Of a stretch of 64,000 nt of DNA, positions 1 to 12,253 are shown one piece after another (the stretch's first letter is position 1; each line of letters begins with the position of its first letter). Source of the stretch: Tetraselmis striata. Lineage: Eukaryota; Chlorophyta; Chlorodendrophyceae; Chlorodendrales; Chlorodendraceae. The notes below the pieces were generated by a model. The model was not told the DNA's origin. It was given only the letters and a program-made list of their open reading frames with translations, and made no database searches. The stretch spans positions 1 through 64,000 of the forward strand of contig VCJN01001098.1 of assembly GCA_006384855.1 (NCBI GenBank), read 5' to 3'. Position numbers and translations under genes: made by a program.

Positions 1-482
1 GCCTGCCCCCGCCCTCCCCCTCGCGAATATTTATGTAACGTGAGCACTCTTTGGCAAAACATGGCAGCCAAACCGCCCATCTGATGACTTTGATCGGACG
101 GCGGGCAGGCCCATAGCCGAATAGTACGGCTGAGATTCGCGCTCCCATGTACTAAAGTCGTAGTTATCCACAGGACGATTCGTCATCGCGCCCGGGTTCG
201 TACTAGATACCCGGTACCGGCTTAATAAATATATCGCGTACTACCGGTACTACACGGACAACCTTGTACCTTATACGTCAGTGCCATGTAACACGTCACC
301 GGGCTAGTACGACTACCAGAATGATTACAAAAAGGATTTATCGCCCGCCGGCAATAACGCCGGATGTATTCTCGCACGTAACTGGATGGACGTGCCGCCA
401 CCAGCAGCAGCCTTCACGGATAAATAATAGTCGCTAGTAGTAGTGCTTCGTCACCCGTATGTCACATCTGAATCTCACAGTG
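1..482 (+). repeat. Repeat U, copy A (cut by window start)
   Basis: This stretch matches 55,204-55,718 in the same orientation and the reverse complement of 46,695-47,220, with small gaps and substitutions. It ends in CACATCTGAATCTCACAGTG, the same end as the other two copies, after which unrelated sequence begins. It lacks the lysine-rich ORF part of the unit because the window starts inside it. The reverse-transcriptase fossil follows immediately. The family is not recognised. Confidence 0.85.
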
Positions 483-494
483 CATCTATCGGAT

Positions 495-1720
495 GTCTCC
501 AGTTGAGTGGGTTAAAAGAGCAGAAGCAACAGCTTGATCAATACCTTGAGAAGTCGCTCGTGGATCGGGCCTAGTTATTCTCCTTTTGCTGCGCCTGTTC
601 TGTTTGCCCGTAAGGCTGATGGCTCTCTCCGAATGTGTGTTGACTACATAGGTCTCAACCGAGTCACCCGGGGCACTCAATATCCTCGCATTGACACTAT
701 CCTTGATATCATCTCCTATGCTAGTTGTTGGACATGTTTGGATATTTGTAAAGCCTATCATCAGGTCCGTATCCGTGAAGAGGATGTATATAAAACCTCT
801 TTTATTACTCAGTTGGGGCAGTTTAAGAGTTCTCCCTCTTGGCTTGAAGACTGCCCATGGAACCTTAATTTCAGGCTTATATTAATGCAGTTTTTGATGG
901 CACGGCTGATGGACTTGGACAAGATACTACCATACTTAAATGACTTTGTCCTATGGTACTTTATATGATCTTATCATCTTCAGCCGAAACCCGGAGGACC
1001 GCCTTCGCCATCTTGAGCAAGTGGTGTCACGGCTTGCCAAACACCACTTATACTTATCACTTGCCACTGGGCTTAATCACACATTACCTTTTTGAGACAC
1101 TATATTACCGAATTTGGAATTTTACCAAATCCAGAGAAATTTAAGACCGTTACAGATTGGCCAGTGCCCCGCAATATTACTGATGTTCGTGCATTTTGGG
1201 TTTTGTCAGCTGTTACCGTAAGTTTATACCAGATTTCGCCAACTTTGCGAAACCCTTGTTTGATCGATCTTACTAAATTAGATACTATCAAAGCATGGAC
1301 ATCTATACACCGACAAGCCTTTTAGACTATTAAATGCAAGTTGACACACGCTCCGGTGCTTATGGCCCCTGTTACGTGCCCTCAAGCTGAGTTCACCGTA
1401 GCCACCGAGCGATGCAAGTGGTTTTGCGGTAGGGGCTGTCTTGCTGTTTTTTTTTTCGCCCCCGGGACAGGACTTGCACCAGTGAAACCCTTGCAGCGTC
1501 TCTACGACGGCCGTTTAGGCAGCAATCCAGTTACGGAAAGCCCTGGGTAGGCGACGCTCCGTTATAGTCGTCAATAAGCAAATTGCCGAAGCATTCTGCA
1601 AGACTAACTGAAGGCCAGTGAAATTTCCAACACTGTTGGATCACCGTCTAAAATACTGCCATCAAAATACCCGGCACTGACCACGAAAGGTCCGCCCTAC
1701 CTGTTTGGGCGTCGGCCCAT
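495..1720 (+). mobile_element. Ty3/gypsy LTR-retrotransposon fossil (pol fragment)
   Basis: Translated pieces match the Ty3/gypsy reverse transcriptase (the APVLFARK/DGSLRMCVDY core, then LDICKAYHQVR) and the start of its RNase H domain (THAPVLMAP followed by a VAT-type segment). Only part of pol is left. No LTRs, gag, protease or integrase were seen. The fragment is broken in several places and truncated at both ends, so it is an old copy. It abuts repeat U copy A on the left. Confidence 0.85.
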
Positions 1721-2595
1721 TCGAGTAATGCGAGTTGGGGCAAGCCCCAACCCGCGGAGCAAAACATTTCGCCTCGTATCTCACACTGGTATCATCCCCC
1801 CCCCCCCCCCCCCCCCCAAGTTGTTTTTTCCTCCGCCCTGGTTGAACGGCGGCGGAAGGGCATTCTCCACTCCACTACTACCACTCAGAAGGATCCGCCG
1901 GCCGCGTGGCTGTTTTTGGTCAAGCTGCGCGACTCGCAAGAGCTTTCCTGCTGCTGGGACCCCAGGAACCAACTGCCACGCAGTTGTTGACGCGGGGCAG
2001 CGCAGCCGAGGGCGGCGCTTCGGATCGGCCCCGCCGGCACGCGCGCCCGCTCACCCTACGCTACACAGCGCCGCACCGCCACACCGCCAGGTCAGGGCGA
2101 CGCTGGGCGGAGGAACCGTCCAGCCGCCTTCCGGCCCCGTTGAACGGGCAGGCAAGAACCTCGGGCAGCCACCACAGCCTAAGGTGCCGTCTTTACCCTC
2201 CGTTCCCCGCCCGCCCCCACCTGCCCCCGGCTCCCTGCGGCGGTGTGCTGCCGACTCCCGAAGCTGCCGACTGTTGGGTAGGGCTCCCTCCTCAGTGGGC
2301 TTCCAGTCGCAGTGCGCTGCGCAACGCCCACAGCACAGCAACAGGGGTGCAGTGCAGTGCACCCCCCCTCCCCTCCCCCACCCCCCATGTGCCCCGGAAC
2401 GCCTTTCCCTGTGATAGCGCCGACAGTGCTTCCACAGTGGCGGCTAGAACGGCATGCTTTTAGCTCCAGACGCTGCTCCACAGCCGCCCTCCCCGCCCAA
2501 CTCTAACCCCCCTTTCCTGCAAAACTCACTGGACCAGAGCAAGTCCACCCCTAGCTGAGCAGGTTCGCCTCCCTGGCCCCGTTTCCGGCTCTAGT
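1721..2595. other. GC-rich upstream region of the UBE2O gene
   Basis: Several frames are open by GC bias only; their translations are proline/alanine/arginine-rich with no domain. A C-run lies at about 1,797-1,817. The segment next to 2,596 probably holds the promoter and 5' UTR of the ubiquitin-conjugating enzyme gene, but no clear TATA box was seen. Confidence 0.5.
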
Positions 2596-5500
2596 ATGAG
2601 TCCGCCGCCGCGGGACCATGTGGAGCTGGGCGATGCGTCCGTGGGGCCCGCCCGTGCGGCGCCCGAAGAGGGCGACGGCCGCTTTGTGACGGAGGACGTC
2701 GTGTACCGCGCGAGCGACCCCTCCGCGCTGGGCCTCATCTCGCAGGTACCCGGGCAGGAGGAGGAAGAGGAACCATACAGCGATGAGGAGGTGCGCCACC
2801 CACCTCGCGGCTGGCCATGCAGTGCACACCGCGGCTGGCTGGCGTCCACCGGCAGGCTGATCCCCCCCCCCCCCCCCCTTCCCTCCCCCTTCCCTTCTGG
2901 CTCTAGGACTTTGAGCTGGAGGACGGCCATCTGCGGGTGTGTTGGCTGTCAGGTGAGGAGGAGGTGGAGGACGCGGCGGACCTGCGTGTGATGGACCGCG
3001 CCCTCATGCACGGGGACATCGTCGCCCGCGCCGCTGACCCGCTCGGACAGGTGCGGCTGCCTGGGCGCTCGTCAGGAGCATTAGGGTGTGTGTTTGGGAA
3101 ACGGGACGGCGGGATTTGGGGGGGGTTGGCCGGGGGGGGGGGGGGGGGGGGCGGGGGGGGGGGGGGGGGCTCCTTGGGCGATCCGCACCCTTCGCGGCCC
3201 GCATCAGCCGGTGGATCGGGTTCGCATTTGTGTACTTCAGGCCAGTGGCTGCTTGCCGGATTGTGGCCTGCGTATATGGGGGCGGAGGGGGCGGAGGGGG
3301 CGGAGCGTCGGTGTGCAGTTTGCTGAGCAGCTAAGCCTGTGTGCCCGGGTCGCGGTAACAGAATCCTCCAGTGCTTTGCCAAACCCACACACCGCCTCCT
3401 CGCGCCCGGCCTTGACGGCATCGCGCCGCACCTGGCCTGCCAGCATCCCTGCCCTGACAGACGCCCCATGTGTCGCAGACGGGGCACGTTGTGGGTGTGC
3501 ATCTCACGGTGGACCTGGAGGCCGCCGACCAGCGGCGCGTGAGCGGCGTGCCCAGCCACTACCTCCGCCACCTGCGGCTCTTCCGGCCCGGCATGTACGT
3601 GGTGCACGGCACCTGGCTGGGCCGCATCCAGGAGGTGGTGGACAGCGTGTTTGTGCAGTTTGACGACGGCTCGGTCTGCAAGGTGGTCAATGCCACGCCC
3701 GAGCTGCTCATCTTCAAGGACGAGAAGCAGAACCTGTTTGTGGACGAAGACCAGAGCCCTTTTTACCCGGGTGCGTCCCCCCCCCCCCCCCCCCCCCCTT
3801 CCCTTACTTCCACCCACACAAACACACAGGCGCCCTCACACACAAACTTGCTCGCCTGCGTTGCCCAAAGAGAGGGGCGCTCAGCATCGTGGTCGGCCGC
3901 TGCGCGCAGGCCAGAGTGTGCGGGCGACATCCTCCTTTGTCTTCCGCCACTCTAAGTGGGTCCAGGGCAGCTGGAAGAACAAGTGGGAAGGTGTTGTGGT
4001 GCAGGTAGAAGCGGGCGAGGTGAGCAGCCTCATCCCCCCCCCTCTCCACCCCTCCCCGTCCCTCCTGCTCGTCTGGCTCCCCCCCAAGCAACGTCGCGGC
4101 TCTCCTGGCGGTGCCAACTGAAGCAAAGCGCTGGTGGAGCGCTGCGGATAGATTCTAGTCGTGAAACTACGGATAGACATACATATTGCATTCATGTATA
4201 TATCCTTTGGGGTGGTTGAGCAGTTTGACCACTCCCTGCTCTGGCGTGAGCGCCAACACATGCAAAACCATGCTGTCGTACGCGAAGGCCATCCACGACG
4301 CTTCGGGAAGTCGCGAGGTGTTCAACGAGGACGGCACCATGGCCAGGAAGAAGTGGTACGGTAAAAGTCGTGAAGACATGCGCACAGCCACTTTCAAAAG
4401 TAGCCTAAGTCCGGTGCCGCGCCTGGACCTACTACTCGCGCTCCGCTACTACATATAGCGCAAGTCGTAGCAGTAGTGCGAGTACCCGGCTTGTGACCAG
4501 AGCAGACCCGGTAGTATAGGATGGGGGTTTCTGCATCCGGATCTCTAGGAGTGGCTCGCCTGTGGATTGTGCGAGTCTGGTTGAGTCTCACGTGAGCGGT
4601 GGCCCACGGGCTGCAGGTGGACGTGGACTGGATTGCCGCCTGCAAGTTTGGCGACGACTCGGGCGCGCCGCCGCCTGCGACCAGCGACCCCAAGGACCTG
4701 CGCCTCTTCTCCTATTTTGCGTACACCTGCTGGCAGCTGGGCGACCGCGCGCTGTTGCACAACGGCCTCGCGCTGGCGGACCTGCAGGCGCTCACGCGCG
4801 AGGGCGGGGCGCTGCCGGAGGAGCTGCCGCAGCCGGCAGGTCAGCGCCCATTCCCAAGCCTGGGAAGGGTTACTGAGGGGCGCAAGGCAGCCGCCGCCCA
4901 CCACAGCACCACTGTGGCGCTGAGGCTTGGATGCCGCTGCGTTTGGCAGGCGGGCGCGGCAGGGGGGAGGGGGACGGCGCGCCCGGCGGCGATCCCGCAG
5001 CCCCGGAGAAGCCCGAGCCCACCCCTGCGGAGGCAGCTGCGCCGGCCGACGCGGCGCCCGCCACCGCTCCCGAGGACAGCGCCATTGCTCATGGCCGGGG
5101 CGGCGCGCGCCGTGCGGAGGTGAGCACACGCCCTCTGGGTGGAATGAGCCTGGGCACCCAACGGGGGGGGGGGGGGGGGGGTTGGCAGCGAGGCGTGTTG
5201 CCCTGCCTCGGCTGCTTTCATTGCGCCCTGAACCGGTAGTCCCCTGCCAGGCTTGCCAGCTGAGCTTGGGGTATCTTTCATGTTCAGGGTGCCCACGAGC
5301 GCTGTGTGTCCCTCCTCTCCCGCCACTCCACAGGCGGACCGCCCCTCCAGCAGCACAAACACAGGCCCGCATGGCCGGCGCCGACGCTCTGGCGCCGGCC
5401 GTACCCCCGCTGTCAGCACCAAGAAGAAGGAGGACCGCAAGGCGTGGTCCATCCCGGAGGTGGTGCAGGTGCGCATTGCCACCGGGCAGCTCTAACGCGG

Positions 5501-7787
5501 CGGCAGCAGCGTCGGGCAGCAGCAGCATCGGTGGCGGCGGTGGCGGTGGCGCTGACCCGTGCCGCTGTGACTGCGACGCAGGTGGTGCAGACGCGCACGC
5601 TGGTCGACGTGCAGTGGCAGGATGGCTCCGTCACCAAGAAGCTGGAGGCGCGCACGCTCTTCCCACTTGTGCACTTTGGTGGGAGCCCCCCCCACACACC
5701 CAAACAGCTCAGCCCATCTCTACCCGTCCCCTCCCTGTGGCCATCTCTTTCAAGATATAGTTAGTGCATTTGAGGATTGTGTTGCATTTTTGCATGTTAT
5801 CCGAGCTAGCTCGTATCATAGTGGTATAGGCATATTGCCCTTTCACATGTTGTTATGCCAATCACCCTGCGCGTAATTATGGGGGAATCAATGAGCCTTC
5901 TGGACCTGCTTGAATTGGCGCTCTGTACGATTTCCCGCCCTCAGGGGATCACGACTTGTGGCCTGAGATGTACGTGGAGGAAGTGGGGGACGGCGAGGAC
6001 GAGGAGGCCGACCTGCTGGATGGCCGCCTCGACCCGCCTGCGCCGCGGCGGTCGGGGCTGGTTCGCAGCATGGATGCCGCGGGGCGGACGGCCACCATCA
6101 CCTGGCTCAAGCACGGGGCGGACGGCCTGCTGGAGAGCCCTTCCGAGGACAGCGTGACGGAGCAGGCGAGCCGCCGGCCCAGACAGCCCCTCTATCGGAG
6201 ACGTCCAGTGCAGCGTCGATACCGGCCCCGCCATCTACGCCTCTCGGAACTTGCTTGCAGTGCGACGAACAATGCGCTGCTCGTACACAGCATTTGTTCG
6301 CCGCGTCGCCCGGCGTCATCGAGCTGTATATCATCGGTATGCGTCATCAGTACGCGTATCGCCGCGTCGCCCTCTCGTACACAGCATTTGTTCGCCGCGA
6401 CGCCCGGCGTCATCGAGCGGTATATCATCGGTATGCGTCATCAGGTAGCGTCATCAGCGGTAGCACCTTCCGATGATAAATAAGGGCCGACTGTCTCGGT
6501 TTTGGCCGCTTTGCCCGCCGCTCGCAGGTGAGCGTGTACGAGCTGCGGGAGCATGCCGACTACAACTACCGCCTCGGGGACGTCGTGCTACGCCTGAGCA
6601 ACGACGACCCGCCGGATGGCTCAAACTCTGAAGGCCCGCCCGTACCGGAATCCGTGCCGGAGGACGCCCTGAGCTGGGTGGGCGAGATCACGGGGCTCGA
6701 GAACGGTAGTCTGCGTATTTTGTGGGCCGACGGGCAGGCCAGCTGCGTGTCGCCCCAGAAGGTCTTTGTGGTGCGTAGGCCCTCGCCCGGTTCACTCGCC
6801 TCTCGCCGCCAGTTTGGTGCTCCGGTGCTCCATCGCGCGGGTTTATTCCTCCACGTCATAAAGTCAATCATCGGACCTCTCTGTCCGAGGCGCATTTATT
6901 TTACGGTCGGATGCCGGCAGCCGCGTATTGCTTATAATCCTTAAGGGATTACCATTGAAAAAGGGAGCTCGAAGTTGCTCTGTGTTGCCCGGACCGCATT
7001 TTGTCATACGTATTTTGTCGATTGGTTGTCGAGCGGCAGTCGCTGAGCGCTGTCGCTGTCGCCCTCACCCGGCGCAGGTGTCGCGCGAGGAGGACGAGGT
7101 GGACAGCCAGGGAGAGGAGGAGGACATCAGTGAGGGCAGCGGCTGGGAGACGGCGAGCGACGAGGAGGCAGAGGGCGGCGCGGAGATGGACGAGGTGGCA
7201 GCGCAGTGGGAGGCGCAGGAGGCGATGGCAGCTGAGGCGGCGCTGCTGCAGGTGATGCGCGGCGAGGCACACCAGCATACATACCACCGGATGCGGCACA
7301 CAAACGTCTGTACACTTTTCCACAAATCAACCCGGGATTGATTTTCGGACTGCAGCGCAAGGCTCTGACGCTTTGTAGGAGTGTGGGCTCTTGTGTCTGT
7401 GTTTAGGGTCTAGGGTTTAGGGACAATAAGCATGGCTTTCCTGGATCGGGGGAGGTTGCACTGCCTGGTGATGGTGAATGGCACCCCCCGCCTGCCGGTT
7501 TTCCCCCGCATCCGCGCAGGGCTCGCAATTGCCGGAATTCGTAAGCAGCGCGCAGCTGGCTGCGGCACTCGAGCGTGCCCATGCTGCGCTGTCCAGCTCG
7601 GCGCCTGGCAGCCGTGTCGGCGGCAGCGCACAGGAGGATACATCGCAGGTAGGGATGAGCGTGCCCATGTCATTCTGACATGGTGTCTGATTCCTGCCGT
7701 AACTACGCACGTCCATCATGGCATGCCATCCGCACAGGAGTGTTTAGCAGCTTCTATGCTCTGACCACAGCATGCATCCCGATCAAT

Positions 7788-7836
<49 letters not shown>

Positions 7837-10800
7837 TTGCATGTCACAGCGCGGATATGCAAAGGCGAGGGCCAGGGCAGGTGGGGGGGGGGGGGGGTTG
7901 GTATGGCCTCCCGCTGAGCTCTCTATCTCTTCCCCCCCCCCCCCCCCCCTCCCCCTCCCCCTCCCCCCTCCCCCCCTGCGCAGGGGCTGGTATCGGCCCC
8001 TGTGGGGCAGCTTTCAGGTGCGTCTGCGGGCACGTCCGGAGGCAGCGCTGCCCAGACCTCCGAGACGCAAGTGAAGGCAAACCTTCAGCTGCTGGCGAAC
8101 GTACAGAAGTCATGGTGAGTGACCGGGGACCGCGGGTGCTCCCCCCCCCCCCCCCCCCCTCCTCCCCCCCCCCCCCCCAACTACCCCATAGCCAATGGAG
8201 CCGCGGGATCGCCAAGCACGTCCTGCCCATGCTGGGCTGTACCTGTTCCAAGAGAACTTCCGAAATCCCCCAGCGTGACAGCTGCCCCATACACCCCGTC
8301 CTCAGTTGTCATATTTTTAGGTATCAGAATGGGCATCAGCATCACGCAGGTCTCACGGCATGTGACCGTGCCACTGACCAGATCTCAGTGATGGTACGCA
8401 GTGCGTTTGCACGAGGGAGGCAAGCGGAATGCAACAAGACTGCGGATTTTGTGCACTAACTATGTATACATGCCCATTATTTATGCACTCCTAACTAATG
8501 TAAACAAACATTACGCTACTCGTAGCATGTGTATTAGTTCGAGCAAAAGGGTCAGCAGCGGCACAACACCCGTACCAAACATATCGGGATGGAATGTCTT
8601 GCCATTGCGATCTTTGGCACACAATACTGCGATGATAGGAAGAGCTGTCGTTAGTTGCTGCTGGATCGAAGCTGCCGCGCGTAGAAGCCTGCTCGCAGAT
8701 TCTTCCGGCGCTTTGCCAATGACCCCATCATCATCTTTGTAGCGCCAGACTCAGTTTCAACACCGGCAGGGATGGATGCGCACCTTCAAAAAGGGCACGT
8801 GTGTTCGCCTGCACAGTGTCCTCCGAGGCTCGGCATCCAGAGTGTGGATGACACGGTGGTATCGCTGCCTGTTGATCCATGCTGCTGTGCGGCCCAGGAA
8901 CGCGCCGGATGGCCTGGGGAGCGTCCTCAACTCGCTGCTGTCCTCCGGCGCCGGCGCGCCCGCCGCCGCCGCGGCTGCCGGCACCGCCGCCGCCACGCAG
9001 AGCCCGGCAGCGGAGGAGCCCAGCGACTCGGCGCCCAATGGACCCGCAGAAGATGGCCTGCCTGAGGAGTTCCTTCGGTACGCCTCGCTTGCTGGTACCG
9101 CCGGGCATGTGGGGTTTGCTCCGCTAGGCCACAAGCCCCCGTTCACAGACGCCACCCAACGCTGCTGCTGTCGTGGCGGGGAATTTCGTGTCCTTATTTC
9201 CACAAGTGTAACGGCTCTGTTTGGCTTGCATTCAGCCGTTGCGGGTTGGCATGGGAGGAACGGCCGCCCTGCCCCACCCCGCTGGCTCCTTCACCATTCT
9301 CTCCCTGCTTTTGCCTCGCGTTGCAGGTACGGCGAGGCGGAGGGCCCGGCGACGGATCATTACTACGGCACCTTCACCGACAAGCCGCTCAACATGAAGC
9401 AGTGGCAGAAACGCGTGCTCACCGAGATCAAGAACCTGTCCACCAACCTGCCCGCCACCATCTGGTGCGCTCCCTCTGCCCCATCGCAGCTTGTGCCCAG
9501 TTCACCCGCTGAAGACAGCCCCTGACGACGCGCCGCCGTGGCTCGCGGCTGCGAAGGGTGCGCGCCTACACCGAGCGGATGGGCCTTTTCCGCGCAGCCA
9601 TTCTGGGCGCCAAGGGCACGCCCTACCACGACAACCTCTTCTTCTTTGACATCTACCTGCCGCCGGACTACCCCAACGTGCCCCCGGACGTGCGCCTCCA
9701 CCCCCTCCCCACTTGTAGCTTTTTGAACTACCCCAATATGCCCCGGGAGAGAGGGGCCGTAAATGTAGGCAGCCACGGGGGCAGTTAGGGAACATCAGGT
9801 GACCGACGGGCATCGCCCCACCCTGGTCGGGTATATGGCTGCAGCCCTATCCTGTGTTCGCAGTGCGTGCATGCTACCGCAGGCCGGTGTACATTGGCTG
9901 ATGTTGATATTTGTGGACATGTGTATAAATGTCGATGTGTCATTTTGTATATATTATTTCTTTTTCCTATTATAATATTGTATTCATTATTCTTATATTT
10001 ATTGTGGGAATGTGTATTCGCACTACATACTCCGCCATTTGCTGATGAGCAGACGCCGAGCAGCGCCGCGCCGCACCACCGCGCGCGCCGGTCGCGACGA
10101 GTAGCAGCCGAGCCAAGAATTACACGCTGCTGGGCCGAGCCGAGGCAAGCGGCCGTCGTGGCGGCCTCGGCGGCGGTTGGCATGAGCTCGACCTTGCTCG
10201 TTGCGACTCGTCTCGGCCTGGGCTTTGCGAACTGGACTCGCCTCGGCTCGATATTATCATGAATGCCGACCTGTCGCCGCAGAGTCGTGCATGAATGAAT
10301 TGGCCGGGTCCGGGCTTCGACACACTCATCGAGTGCGTGTCGTGGCTGCTCCGACAACAGCTGTCGAGCGCCCAGGTGGTAGCGACACTGAGCGCGAGCC
10401 CTTTGCGGGCGCGGTGCTCTGCACCGCAGGTGCACTACCACTCGAGCGGCCGCCGCATCAACCCCAACCTGTACGAGAACGGCAAGGTCTGCCTCAGCCT
10501 GCTCAACACCTGGAACGGGGACGAAGACGAGATGTGGAGCCCGAGCTCCACGCTTCTGCAGGTGCTGGTGTCCATCCAGGGGCTGGTACTCGTGCCCAAG
10601 CCCTTCTACAACGAAGCCGGGTGCGCCGCCGATCCGCCCGGATGCGCCCCGGCCCGGCACGCCTCACCCGCCTGGCCGCCCCACTACGTATCGTGGCCTT
10701 CGATAGAGCATGTCACATAGCCACCCCAGCCGCAGCCGTTTGGATCGCTTCTCCGATGCACAGTTGTCGGCATGGTCGGAAACTGTCTCATTTGCCTCCT

Positions 10801-12253
10801 CCTGACGGCACATTTCCCCCCGGATAGGCTGATATCAGCCCATCCTTAGGCAGTACTCTCCTTGTACTGCCCTAACAGCAAGGCGAGCACTTTAAATCCC
10901 TTTTGATGGGTTATAATGGGGCAAAGGGAAGGGCTTTTTCACTCTGTATATAATATATGGTGCTGAAGACCTACGGAATTCGGGAACCCTGAAATATACC
11001 CCGAAAAGCTTGCCCCACTGCGATCTGCCTCCGCGCGCGGCGGCCAGCAATGCGACACAGGCTGGTGCAATTGCACGGCATGATGACCCCGGCTGACTGC
11101 CCCCCCCCCCCCCCCCCCCCCCCGCCTCTTTGCAGTTACGAGAAGCACGTGGGGACGCCGGAGGGCGAGAAGCACGCGGCGCTGTACAACGAGAACACCT
11201 TCCTGCTGTCGTGCCGATCCATGATGGACGCCATCCGCCGCCCGCCCGACCACTTCCAGCCGCTTGTCGTTGAGCACTTCCGGCGGGTGCGCCACCGAAT
11301 CAGCCCCCACCCCTCCTCTCCCCCCCTTCCCATTCACCCCTGGCCAAGGCTCCAGCCACCAACCCAGGCATACCCCCCCCCCCCCCCCCCCAGCCTCAAC
11401 CCCTTGCTCTATTAATGAAGTGGAATGTTGTCTTCTCGGCATCAATGTTACGTTTCATAGGGGGGGGTGAACGCCCTCATTGCATGGAGCAACCCCCCCC
11501 CCCCCCCCCCCAACAGCCACTTGCCCCATTTTCTTCCATCGCCGTTCATCGTCCTTGATTCTCCGTTCAAGTTGGCGTTATTCTGTCCCTGAAAAGATGC
11601 CTTCATTAAGAGAGGCATTCGTTAATAGAGAGAGGGGGGGGGGGGTGAGAGGGAGAGAGAGAGAGGGAGGGCAACCTTACATGGAGCTGTTGGTGGTTTG
11701 ATCAGGGCGTCACCGCATCCCAATTGCCCAAGTTGCCAGGCCCTCGCATTCACCCACATTAATGTGTATATGTGCATAGACGTATGTGTGCGTGTGGTGG
11801 ACACGCGCAGAGTGTGTTCGTGTGTCTGTGCCTACAATGCAGCCAGGGCAACAAGCACTTATGAAAGCACCACCCTCTTTCTCGCTTTCCCCATGGTGCT
11901 AGGCACGTGATGAGGTGGATGCATGGCTGAACCCCCCCACCCCCCTCTCACGTCCCACTGCCCTGGGTGCCCTGGTACAGGTCCGCACCAGCCTGCTTGC
12001 CAAGGTGGACGAGTACCTGGAGGGCCGCGCCGTGGGGCACGCACACACCGCTGCGAGTGCCACTCAGGACGCCGCCGGCGCGGCACCGGCAGACGGCGGC
12101 AGCAGCGGGAGCGGCAGCGGCAGCGGGACGGACAGCGGAGGCGGAGGCGGGGCGGCGGAGCTGGACGAGTTCGACATGCCCTCCTCGGACGGCTTCCGCC
12201 TGCTGCTGGCCAAGCTCAAGCCGCGACTGGCGGCGGCCTTCGAGGCGCTTTAG
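2596..12253 (+). CDS. UBE2O: UBE2O/PHO2-type E2-E3 hybrid ubiquitin-conjugating enzyme
   Basis: Large cytosolic/nuclear enzyme that takes ubiquitin from E1 and attaches it to substrates without a separate E3; the plant relative PHO2/UBC24 controls phosphate transporters. I read 19 exons: 2596-2790, 2907-3050, 3479-3770, 3910-4019, 4617-4839, 4950-5119, 5334-5468, 5582-5678, 5945-6165, 6528-6770, 7078-7251, 7520-7648, 7984-8114, 8898-9077, 9327-9464, 9557-9689, 10430-10620, 11136-11286, 11981-12253. All phases agree and give 1,109 residues. The N-terminal half holds the family's SH3-like segments (the [14 protein letters not shown] stretch is diagnostic), then an acidic region, a coiled LLANVQKSW stretch, and the UBC fold with [15 protein letters not shown] and catalytic Cys926 in GKVCLSLL. 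The start is the first ATG of the open frame. The intron at 6166 uses a GC donor. The linker 8,115-8,897 is treated as intron because its phases fit; an extra exon near 8,192 is possible. Confidence 0.92.
6166..6527 (+). other. GC-AG intron of the UBE2O gene
   Basis: The exon ends in CAG and the intron starts GCGAGC; the acceptor is CTCGCAG before GTGAGCGTG. Family alignment fixes both sides (SVTEQ joined to VSVYELREH), so the non-canonical donor is well supported. No GT nearby keeps the frame. Confidence 0.75.
6285..6445 (+). repeat. Two-copy tandem repeat in a UBE2O intron
   Basis: A unit of about 85 bp beginning CTCGTACACAGCATTTGTTC occurs twice (about 6,284 and 6,373), each ending near TATATCATCGGTATGCGTCA. 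It lies wholly within the GC-AG intron. Confidence 0.85.
7402..7422 (+). repeat. Interstitial plant-type telomere heptamers
   Basis: Three consecutive heptamers read TTTAGGG, TCTAGGG, TTTAGGG (one substitution). They sit in the UBE2O intron between exons 11 and 12. TTTAGGG is the Arabidopsis-type telomere unit, also used by Chlorella-like algae. Confidence 0.7.
7791..7834 (+). repeat. (GT)22 microsatellite
   Basis: Uninterrupted GT dinucleotides in the UBE2O intron between exons 12 and 13. The same intron holds a G-run near 7,882 and a C-run near 7,935. Confidence 0.95.
9690..10429 (+). other. Intron splitting the UBC fold, with AT-rich island
   Basis: A 740-bp phase-0 intron separates YPNVPPD from VHYHSSGRR in the E2 core. 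About 9,900-10,020 is strongly AT-rich, unlike the flanks, which suggests an inserted element, but no TIR or coding motif was seen. Donor GTGCGC, acceptor CCGCAG. Confidence 0.8.

Noticed and set aside
2903-3817. A 304-codon minus-strand frame opposite UBE2O exons 2-3
   Set aside because: It is the shadow of GC-rich plus-strand exons and of C/G-runs (polyproline stretch); no domain, and it crosses assigned introns.
4545-5528. A 327-codon minus-strand frame across UBE2O exons 5-7
   Set aside because: GC-bias shadow, arginine/proline-rich, crosses exon-intron borders of a well-supported gene.
8192-8392. A possible extra UBE2O exon after the C-runs
   Set aside because: Its product shows no family similarity, and joining 8,114 directly to 8,898 keeps phase; left as an alternative in the gene entry.
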